In this document: positions 1 through 9,300 of the stretch, piece after piece
How positions within the stretch are numbered: the stretch's first letter is position 1
How the letters are laid out: each line of letters begins with the position of its first letter
Source: Mnemiopsis leidyi
Lineage: Eukaryota > Ctenophora > Tentaculata > Lobata > Bolinopsidae
Length of the DNA: 24,772 nt
Assembly: GCA_000226015.1 (NCBI GenBank)
Contig: JH152917.1
Location: 1,027-25,798 of the forward strand
Direction: 5' to 3'
Notes under the pieces: model-generated
Told to the model about the DNA's origin: nothing
Databases searched by the model: none
Seen by the model: the letters and a program-made list of their open reading frames with translations, nothing else
Translations under genes and position numbers: made by a program

Positions 1-1105
1 AGTAGGAAGGACGGGATTCGGGGGCTCAGCTTTTTGGCTCAGAAATAAGGACGTGTCCTCACTTTATGAATACCAAACTCGACGTGTAAGCCGCGACTCA
101 AACGGTAATCCATGGCTCAGATCTGGTAATCCACGGCTCGGCTCAGGTAATCCGTGTACTTAAATCCTAAGCCACAATTCGAGCCGGCTTAAGATTGGCT
201 CACCAATTTAAGCCACGACTTAGCAAGCCGTACTTAAAAGTTGAGGCGAGCCATTATTATGAATACGAAAAATGGATTATCGTTCGATTTTCGCTGGATT
301 TAAGTACGAGCCATAAGTACGGCTCGGTTATGAATGACCCCTATTGTTATGAGCGTGCAGGCCCACTATCTTCCGCTTTGCTGATTTATCAACCTATCAA
401 TATCGGAGGTGTTCTTGCAAAATTACGGATGAGTGAATGATTGAAGAGTGATTTACAGTTGTTGGCTGATCAATTTATCATCTGAAATGGCAGTCATGTA
501 TGACACTGTTGTGCATGCGTTGAGTCTTCAGAATATAAATCACCTTGGATAGTACAAAAGTATAAACACAAAGTTGAGTGGCTCCGAATATAAGTCACCT
601 TGGATAGTACAAAAGTATAAACACAAAGTTAAGTGGCTTGACCGCCCTGTATTATCACGTAATGAAGCAACATCACTTCTAGCCACTCTTGCCTTTATGT
701 ATATGTGAATAAATGAGCAGACAGAAGTGTCATCGCAATTAGCATTGACCACCGCCATTAAGCATCACATATAGTTTATATAAGAGTCCTAGCAAGCATG
801 GCATGTATTTCTACAACACATATGCACGCTGCATATAATCGCTACGTCCTAGCTAGAAACTGTGGATTGTCTCAGAGCTGGACAGTTTTAACACACAGTG
901 TGCACCTCTCTTCATGTAGAATTTTTATTTTCGCTTTATTATTACGTACACCATCTCAACTCAAGTGTTAAATAAGAATCAGTTTAGTTGTGGTGATATC
1001 TTGCTCGTCTGTTGTAATAATAGATTATTTCACGGCGGCAGCGGTCATTTTTCTGTGCTTTATTCATTTGACGTGTCCGGCGACAGCTGATAAGCTTGTT
1101 GAGTT
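1..1105. other. 5' flank with short interspersed repeats, no gene seen
   Basis: No exon could be supported here. The first 350 bases contain recurring short words: 'ggtaatcc' followed by a 'tggctc' or 'cggctc' variant begins near 104, 125 and 145, and variants of 'taagccacgact' occur near 86, 168 and 211. This suggests a decayed repeat. Open frames of 72-81 codons at 195-440 (+) and 540-758 (-) show no family resemblance or splice context. The stretch from about 640 to 1105 is ordinary AT-rich DNA that must hold the promoter of the downstream Tctex1-type gene; I could not identify core promoter elements. Confidence 0.6.
531..640. repeat. 55-bp tandem duplication (2 copies)
   Basis: The segment beginning 'gaatataaatcacc' at 531 is repeated at 586 as 'gaatataagtcacc'. 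The two 55-bp units differ at only a few positions, for example 'gttgagtggc' against 'gttaagtggc'. It is a recent local duplication with no coding content I can support. Confidence 0.9.
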
Positions 1106-4100
1106 ATGAGTCGGAAAAAGTTTGGACTGGGTCAGGTAAAATGATGGGAATTTTGGGTTCTCCACGATTTTTTTCAAGTTTAGTCGAGATGTACAGTTTT
1201 CTGTTGCTATTAAATCATCTTTAATGTTTCAAAAAGGGGTTTTTAGCTTTAGTTTCAAGAAGAAAAGGTCTGAAGAACATCATTTTTATTGAGTTACAGT
1301 GTCCATATGATTGCTTTATGGCATGAGCTCAAAATCTATCTTAAACAAGACATATATTAAAGTTGTATCCGCAAAAAATGCGTATGAAAATATTATGGTT
1401 TTGCCGATTATACAGTCGCAGCAACAAAACCTCTCAACTTTAAGCAACATTCATGACAGAGTAAAATTAAGTTTCTAGCATTTGATATTTTCCATATCAT
1501 AAATAAAGTGACTATTTCTTCAGAAACGCTGGCAGGATGCCATTAACAGAGTTTCACTTAACTTGAAAACTGTGAGGAAGGGATCAGTGTCCACGAGGGG
1601 CGGGAGTTTCCATAGCGACAGTGAAGATATAGCAGTAAGTTTCCATAGCGATATAGTGAAGATATAGCAGTAAGTTTCTATAACGATAGTGAAAATATAG
1701 CCGTAAGTTTCTCCAAGTTCCTTTGCACAATCAAAGAGAGTGGAGGTGAAAATACTTTTTTCCACGACATTAAATTTAAACTTATTTCAGGATGGACCTA
1801 AACAACCAACAGTGCTGTACGAAAATACTTTTCAACTGGAACCAAAAGATAACCAGAAGTTTCCAACCAAAAAAGCAGAAGACGTTATGAAGGTTAGGTT
1901 ATTTTTTGTATACCCAGTAAAGAGGCTTTTATTTCAGCATTTCTTCAACTTGTGGTGCAGCATAGGTAGGATTATATATATAACGACCGAAAACTCTCCA
2001 TTTTTGCTGATTATGACCTCAATATTAAATTTGTAGTGTTAAAATAGTTTTATATTCTTGTATTATCCCTGCTTTATTGTGAAAACAAAATGATTATATT
2101 ATTTATATATTATATATATATTATATATATTATATATATATATTATATTATATTTAATTGCTTCACTATAAGTTCAACTTTATTTACACTCAATGATTGA
2201 CTTACGTATTCTATACCAACTTATTGTGTAAAACTGTAAATTTATCGGTAGCTCTTATTCAGCTTGCTACATTTAATGCCATTAACCATAAAGCTGGTCA
2301 TGCTTGTTTCTGAATGTTCTTTTACATCAATGATTTGTGGTATAAACCCTAAAGCAAATTCGATTCTGTTCTCGTAGTTTTTGCGTCTTCAACTGGTACA
2401 GCTCATCTTAGAAGTTCTGACTGCTTCTTTCATTGGTATCAAGATGACGATTACTATCAATAACCACATAACCCAAATAATTGAACTTTTGAACATTTGT
2501 CAGCAACCGCAGAAAATTACTTCAATAAAAACATCAAGTACTCAAAACTCAAAAGGAATAAACTAACTATTACTAATGAAAAAATGCAATTAAAATGATA
2601 GCCATCAATCGATGCCACCTAGGCTGCTTATCATCTCAAACATTTTCATTTTATTAAAATATTTCTATCAGTAACCTTTAGAGATCAAAGTTTGCTACTT
2701 AAAAACGGCCGAAATAACATCAGCAAAGACCACGATTATATCACAGAGTTGACAGATTTTTTAAACGTGTTTAGCTTGATTTTGATGAGATTTAAGCCAT
2801 CATGACGTTCATCGTTTCTTGCAAATTCTTTAAAGACCAATTGGAGCAATAGCGCAAAAATAATTGTCCTTATGTTAAAGTAATGTAAGCTCTCGATTGG
2901 GATCCCAAATCTGAATTTACTGCAGCCTTCAAGACCCAAAAATTTAAAATTCATAGGCAATTAGACATAGTTTTATGAGTTACTTGTGTTGGTTGTAGAT
3001 TAAAACCTCCTCTAAAAGTAAGTTTTTATATTGCATGAAACTTATTACTTTCAGGCTATATTTAATTCGAATCTAAGGGACAAGAAGTACCATTCTGACA
3101 GTTCCAAGACCCTCACCACACACTTGACTGAGTTGATAAGGACTCAAGTGAAGCAGGAACTAGGAAAGCAAAATAGGTAAACTATAACAGCGTCAATATA
3201 ACAAAAACATTTAATTTTATATCGTAGTTCTATATTCTATAATTATAATCTTATAAATTCATTGCTGAATTGTTCTCAAGATTTTATTTATAGAAATAGG
3301 CAAACTACAGTGCCAATATAACAAAAACATTTGATTCTTATCTCGTAGTTCTTTAATCGTTTTAATTCATTGCTGTGATAACGTGATGTTCTCAAAATTT
3401 AATTTATAAAATTTCAAGTAAGGTGGCGTTGTTTCCTCTGAAGATTGTTGTCCCAGTTTCGCCTGACAATTCTAAACAATTTTCAGAAGAGATAATTCCA
3501 TCTTACTTGACCTGAATAAGTTTGAGCCACAGTCCCATTAAGTCTGTATCGGGGCTAATTTTCTTGCTGAGTGAGTGCTTTGCTCACAAAGATTAAGCTA
3601 AAATAACTATGTTTTCTATAAGTATAAAGCAAAAATTTTCAGATTCAAGATTGTAGTATTGGTCTTAGTTGGGTCCATGGAAGGACAAGGATTCAGATGT
3701 GCCTCAAGGTTTGTTTCGTTTTTTTTCAGATGATTACAATAATTTCCCTGTTATATATCTTTCCAATTAAGTCTGCTATCAACACCTCTAATTCGAGTCA
3801 CTTCAATACAACGTTTCTCTCGGTTCTTTTGATCCCCAAGTTTCATGAAATTGATCTATGAATAGAGTATCATCAAAATATTTTCCTCTACAACTGTTGA
3901 ACCGACAACTGCACCCGCGTGGAATCAAGAGATTTTGATTTTCTTCAGCAGCTTATAAATCAATGCTTGCACGTATTCTATACAATTAGTTGGTCAGAAC
4001 GGGGCCTTGATGCATGTTGGCGGCCTTTGTTAAATACTCATCATAGTTATTTCTTTCGCCACAAAGTGCTTACTATGTCTATCGAAGTCCTAATCTTATA

Positions 4101-4969
4101 AAACGAATCCTTAAATGTATTATATGCAGCGTGAATGGGCTAACATTTTTGCTATTAAAGCAATGTCTAGTCAGTGTTGAAGTTAGCGGCGGTATTTCAT
4201 TAATGTTAAAGCTGCCAAGCTTTCACTATCCCTTCCGTTTTTGAAAATTTGTCAACAACGAAATGGCTGTGGTCTAGAGGCGTGAGCTAGCCGGCTTAGT
4301 CAGCCGTTTGAAATTGCCGGCTTAGCCAGCCGATTGCCATCGGCTAGCCGATCGGATAACACATTTTCAGCTGTCTCTATTTCAGGCCGGGAATCTAGAC
4401 GACATGTAACAAATTGTATCACTTGTTACCTTCCATTTCAAGTTTTGCCCTTAAAATCGACATAAAGTATAAAGAAACATAAAGTATAATTAGCCAATCA
4501 ATTTTAAAACAAAATAGTAATATTAGCAAAATAACAATTTTTGGTACATATCTGATATTAGGATCTGGTAATCCCATTCCCAGTTGTAGCCGGCTTAGCC
4601 GGCTAGCCAGCCGATTTTTTCTCTTAGCCAGCCGATTGCCGTCAGCTAGCCGGCTCACGGCTCTACTGTGGACTGAGACGATTATATTCCTCAATATTGA
4701 GCAATATTTCTCAGTTCACAGCACTATTCAAGTATTAGATAAGCACAAAGTATTAGATAAGCACAGTTCTAGGCATAGAAGTACATAATTACCATCTAAA
4801 TACTTCTGTAGTCTGTACTTCTAAAGTTTATAATACAACAATTCCGTTAACGAATTGAACATCCCGCAGGTGTTTGTGGTACCCTCAGTTTGACAGGTTT
4901 GCTGAATACAGCTACTACAACGAGCATCTGTTTGCAGTGGGGACCGTATACGGGGTCTACTACGAGTAA
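1106..4969 (+). CDS. DYNLT5-like: Tctex1-domain dynein light chain (DYNLT5/TCTEX1D-like), six exons
   Basis: Coding exons are 1106-1135, 1524-1634, 1791-1892, 3055-3176, 3643-3708 and 4870-4969. All junctions are GT..AG and phase-consistent, giving 176 residues, close to the roughly 180 of human DYNLT5. The start ATG opens 'MSRKKFGLGQ'. Residues 11-47 are basic and serine-rich, with 'RKGSVS' at 28-33. The entry segment 'VLYENTFQLEP' (55-65) and the C-terminal strands 'FKIVVLVLVGSMEGQG' (123-138), 'CASRCLW' (141-147) and final 'VYGVYYE' are hallmarks of the Tctex1 fold; the usual CLWDP aspartate is tyrosine here. Family members are light chains of cytoplasmic or ciliary dynein complexes that act as dimers linking cargo or partners. 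Class assignment within DYNLT2/4/5 is by eye. Exons 2 and 4 have duplicated donor regions. Confidence 0.9.
1606..1706. repeat. 33-35 bp tandem triplication over the exon 2 splice donor
   Basis: Three units start with 'gtttc' at 1606, 1639 and 1674, with lengths 33, 35 and 33. Each ends in 'atatag' followed by two or three bases and then GTAAGT-type sequence. The first unit is the coding 3' end of exon 2 (…HSDSEDIA) plus its donor at 1635; the others create matching donors at 1670 and 1703 inside intron 2. Reading on from donor 1 reaches an in-frame TAG in the second unit, so only the first donor preserves the protein. Confidence 0.9.
1893..3054 (+). other. Intron 3 of the Tctex1-type gene, no other gene seen
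   Basis: This 1.16-kb intron lies between 'VMK' and 'AIF'. Apart from a TA-rich microsatellite it is plain AT-rich sequence. Open frames of 61-74 codons at 2381-2566 (+) and 2736-2960 (-) have no recognisable content. Confidence 0.7.
2094..2155. repeat. TA-rich microsatellite
   Basis: An uninterrupted A/T tract is made of imperfect (TA)n blocks such as 'tatatatatattatatata'. It lies inside intron 3 of the Tctex1-type gene. Confidence 0.9.
3171..3415. repeat. Diverged 123-bp tandem duplication over the exon 4 donor
   Basis: The segment from 3171 ('aaataggtaaact', the end of exon 4 plus its donor) recurs from 3294 as 'aaataggcaaact'. Long matches follow, including 'caatataacaaaaacattt' and 'cgtagttct', and later 'aattcattgctg' and 'gttctcaa'. 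The copied donor reads GC in place of GT. Similarity is clear but the copies have many substitutions, so this is older than the exon 2 triplication. Confidence 0.8.
4267..4678. mobile_element. Candidate MITE-like non-autonomous element in an intron
   Basis: Two GC-richer ends flank an AT-rich core of about 230 bp. The left end reads 'tgtggtctagaggcgtgagc' and continues with 'tagccggcttag'. The right end reads 'cagctagccggctcacggct' then 'ctactgtggac', whose reverse complement matches the left end imperfectly. Both ends also carry 'cttagccagccgattgcc' in the same orientation (about 4320 and 4623), so direct and inverted repeats are mixed. There is no transposase frame and I could not fix target-site duplications. 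It could instead be an uncatalogued intronic repeat. Confidence 0.5.
4731..4766. repeat. 18-bp tandem duplication
   Basis: 'agtattagataagcaca' starts at 4731 and again at 4749, directly after the MITE-like block in the last intron of the Tctex1-type gene. It is a simple two-copy duplication. Confidence 0.85.
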
Positions 4970-6329
4970 TGAACATGATCAGAGACACCTTTTTTGTACA
5001 ATTTGAGACATTTATGTTTTTAAGTCGCACTGCAAGACTATCTATAAGTGCGACTAAGCTGTTACCGACAAACTCAAAGTCTGGATGGAGTTTCGGTGTC
5101 TTAAGTTCAACAATTACGTAAGAGCTTGTGAGAGTTTCAAACTAACACTGAATCTAAATCAAGATCCCAGATTCACCTCTTCATTCCTCACCATAGAAGA
5201 GTGTATACGGATTCAGATAAAAAAACTCCAGCAACGATTTTGCCATTGTTTTACTATTAACTGTGCCAGTAGTAAAACAAATAGTAAAACTATTACTATT
5301 ACTAACTGCGCCAAATCATCCACGCAATTGAAAAATAACGTTATTTACCAGTTAGTTCCTATGTCAGTTAGTTTCTACGTTGGAAAGCAGGTTATATTCT
5401 TATCGGAAACACTGTTGCGATCTTAGTTAAGTATAAGCATGTTAAGGATGAATCTAAAATATAACTGAAAGGTAGAGACTTTTCCTTTTGGAAAAACATT
5501 CGAGTATTATAGGGTAAGGAAGGAATAGGGAAGAACTGTTATGATTTTTGATGAACCAGCCCAATCTAAATTTTAACTAGGTTGTATTTGCGTGGTCAGT
5601 AAAATTGTAATGTAACATAATTTTGTTTTAATGTGACAATTTTCACATGAATAGCATGATGAGTGTCTTTTAACTGACTAACTGTCTCTCTATGAAATGT
5701 TCAGCGCATTCTGTGGAATTGTGAGCACATTTAAAGATATGCGGTCAAAGAAGCAGTTTCCAGCATGGAATAGCGATATTTCATTAAGAATAATCAAGCA
5801 GATGTTAACAGGGGCTCCATTGTGGCAATCTTTGTGGAAAATCTGATATATACTCCATTCTTTGCATGGCCAAATAACATTTAAATTTGTTAAAAAACAG
5901 CGTGTGACCGAAAATAAATTTCGATTTGCAAATAAACAAGAAACCATCATTTCACAAAATGATAAATTTTTTAAGAAAATCCTCCCCTTGTGAATGTCAA
6001 AATTTCCGTCTTGAACTACATCAACCGTGATTACGTATTTTTAATTCCGGATCGGACATGCGGAGAGAACCAATTAATTTGTTGGATTCTATCCAACGCC
6101 AAGGATACAAAATAGTGTACTTTAAAATGACGTATGTATGCGAATGAAAATTCCACCTCATGCTACATGGAAATATTTGAATTTCTTTATCTGTTCACGA
6201 TCAAGTTTCAAGTTTCAATTCCCGTGTCGAGTGAGATAGATAACGCTCCTTTGGTTTTTTGTCTACCTTTTTCCTGGCCACTCCTTCCCCCGTCTGTTGT
6301 TGTGCCGAGGTGCTCCGTTCCCTGTCAAC
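4970..6329. other. Intergenic region between the two plus-strand genes
   Basis: This holds the 3' untranslated end of the Tctex1-type gene and the promoter and 5' UTR of the PDZ gene. I found no convincing close poly(A) signal after the first gene and no core promoter motif. A 113-codon frame at 5085-5426 (+) is rich in simple 'actatt/agtaaaac' words and does not look like a protein. A 49-codon frame starting ATG at 5698 (+), ending '…GAPLWQSLWKI', looks slightly protein-like but has no support. Confidence 0.6.
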
Positions 6330-9300
6330 ATGCTGAAGAGGTTGAAGGAGAAGGTCATGAGACGACCGAGAAACTCAGCTAGTGAAAGTGGTACCACTCA
6401 GCGAGATAGGTAGGTTAACTCAAATTTAAAGTTTTATTATGGTGCCAAACGCCAAATTAGGTAACCTTAACTCCTTCTTTTGGCTTTTGGTTTTCTAACC
6501 ATTACAATGTTTCTATTTGGCACTGATTCTTGCACTTTCAAATGCAAAAATATCTATTCATAAATAGCTTGGTATGTGAACATTAATTTAACTGAATGAC
6601 TCGGTTTTACTAGGAAACATTCAATCTAGGAATACTTTCAATTTTTTATAAAATTGGTAAAATATTTTCTTCTGAGGTATCGATTGTTATGATCCTAACA
6701 GGCAACTTTAAGCATGTTTCATCAGCGAAATATCTTTTCATAAACGGAACTAGAACGGAAATGGGGATGTGTTATTTCAGTCGATTATTCTCTTTTGAGT
6801 TATGCATAACTTAACTTTCAGTTTGATATTAGAAGTTTCATGTAATTAACATTACTGGTAAGCAAACTTTTTAGTAACTAGAATTTTTATTCTTAGTAAC
6901 TACAATCTTTATTCTTAGTAACTAGAATCTTTGCTATTAGTAACTAGAATCTTTATTATTAGTAACTAGAATCTTTACTATTAGTAACAAGAATTTTTAT
7001 TATTAGTAACTAGAATCTTTATTATTAGTAACTAGAATCTTTATTATCAGTAACTAGAATCTTAACGCAACAATTACCAACTATAAAGTGATGGTAATGA
7101 GATTATCTTGATCTTGAAATTAGCATACTTAAGATAACAGGAAGACGTATCTACTGAAGCACATGAGATCGACATATTACACCTTACACGTCAACCTTAC
7201 CAATCTATCAAAAACCCAATTCCCAATCAGGTACGAGAGTGAGGGTTCCAACGTTTCCGGAAGGTCAGGTATGAGTCGGGCTGTGTCGGACGGACATATT
7301 CACCGAATGAACAGAGTCAGTTTGCGATTGTCTGGAGCAGATAGACCAGTAGTTGGATCACGGAACGCTACTTCTCTCAGGGATAGATCTTTAATTGCAA
7401 TTGAGAACTACTATACAGTGCAACGATTTGATCTAGCGCAGTGGACAGGTATGTGCTATAAAAAGGTTCAGACAAAAGTGACATGCACGGGATTTTCGTC
7501 TCAAAGTCTGAAGGAAAACAGAATTGGATTAAATTTCCACGTTGTACTGTGAATATTATGCGACCCTAAAATCCTACCTTTACAGGCAAACGACAAGATG
7601 TTCATAAGTCCCCAGAACAGAGAACAGATTCCAATACTGTTATCACAAACCCTTTCAACCCGAGGGAGACACCTAGAGCTGCGACACTCTCTGCTCCAAA
7701 TGAAACTTTGAGCTTTATCACAACGGAACAAATTGGCAATAGGGTCAGAAGCAAATCGTCAATCAGCAGATCTGTTCCCAATTTTCTGGACATATCGAAA
7801 GAGCAAGAAATAGGTAACACGTTCCTTATTGCTGTAACCCTAAAGTTAGCAAAGTACGGCAAGTTGGGGTTGAAATAATTCTTTGGAAATTTTAACTCCT
7901 AAAACTGCTTTGATAAGAAATGACTGACTTTTCATAAATTAAATTAAAATGCCTGGCTTATTCTAGTGAAACAGAGGATTTCATTTATGATTCCCCCAAA
8001 GGAAAGTGATAAGAATTTAATTCTCTGATGAGGCCATTGGCCGAGCCCTGGCATAGTATAATTTCGTGCCAAGTTATGCCGACTTGTTTGCAATAATATA
8101 GTAATGTGGAATATTCCTCAACCTCGTCTAATCGAATGCTTTGCACTCTTTGCTTCTGCTGCAACTGCTCCCTTTGACACGCGAATTAATTTTTGTAGTC
8201 AGAAAATTTTCGGCATGATATGATCAGAAGCTCGACCCCCTACTAATCCTACTGATAAATTTTTTAGGAACATTCATGGGTGGATAAGAATTTTTAGCTC
8301 CAAGTATCATCTACATATTAAGATAAATTTCGGTTATAATTTTAGAGTAATATAAACATTGTAAAACTTAAGATGAGTGCCATTGTTCACCATTGCAACA
8401 GTCAGCAACGATTACGATGATCGATCAAGGTTTGTAACCCTTCCTTCAGAATTATCATCCTAACCGTATACAAAGTCCATTATCTACAAATTAATCCCCA
8501 TAGAAACCCGATCCGTTATTGATATCAATTCTCACTGAAATCCCTTCCTATTTTAAATCTCTCATCTTACATCTCGTTCAGCAGCTGATCTTGGATTTGC
8601 ACTGTGTAAGGATCATATTAAATCTTAGGATGCTCGCATCTGATATCGGTTTTACGTGATTTTGTAACGGGTCCCAATTCTATTACTTTATTACTGTTTG
8701 AAATATTGATTTTTGCCATGTAGGAAGAGCATTTTGACAATCTTCTTACCTTAAAGTTCAATTGAGAAAATCGATCGGAGGACCAAGAATGTATTCAGTA
8801 GTGTACTGAGCTGCTTATGATGTACATGATTCTATATTTTTAGTGGCATATTTTTATACCATCTCCTGCTGCTTATGCTGCACTTATATCTACTCTTCAG
8901 ATTCTACACTCTACACACCCACCTCTCCGGCCAGCTTTGAAGACCGAAAGTCTGTTCTTGAACATTTTAGAGAGGAGCAAAAGAAACTGACTTCCTTTCC
9001 CTCCGAAAAGCAGGTAGACATGTCTACTGTTGAAGTTATTTGTTGAAGTTATTTAGAGCTTCCGAAAAGCAGGTAGACATGTCTACTGTTGAAGTAATTT
9101 AGAGCACTTATATTGTAGACTTAATAAACGAAAGTAGAAGCAGCTGCAGATGATAGAATAAAACAAACACGATTGAATCATTCTTTGTAATCAAGAATCC
9201 TTGTAATCCTTGTTATCCTTCTGATTTAGTTTTACACTTGAATCATTCTAAAAAAAGTGTCAATACAGATGACACAAACACTTTTCTCACCAGAAGAGAG

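Larger units (their letters stand above)
3709..4869 (+). other. Intron 5 of the Tctex1-type gene
   Basis: This 1.16-kb intron joins 'CAS' to 'CLW' through a split arginine codon. It holds the MITE-like block at 4267-4678 and the small 18-bp duplication at 4731. The 60-codon frame at 3919-4101 has no recognisable content. Confidence 0.75.

Noticed and set aside
1740..2036. 98-codon single-exon gene starting at ATG 1740
   Set aside because: The strong acceptor at 1790, donor at 1893 and homology show that only 1791-1892 is coding, as exon 3 of the Tctex1-type gene.
5085..5426. 113-codon plus-strand frame between the two plus-strand genes
   Set aside because: It contains simple-sequence words, has no recognisable motif and no splice context that would extend it.
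6873..7065. CRISPR-like regular repeats
   Set aside because: Units are head to tail with no unique spacers and the genome is animal; it is a minisatellite. The same applies to 10043-10665.
7501..7862. Minus-strand frames of 76 and 86 codons
   Set aside because: They are antisense shadows of PDZ-gene exon 3, which has matching splice phases on both sides.
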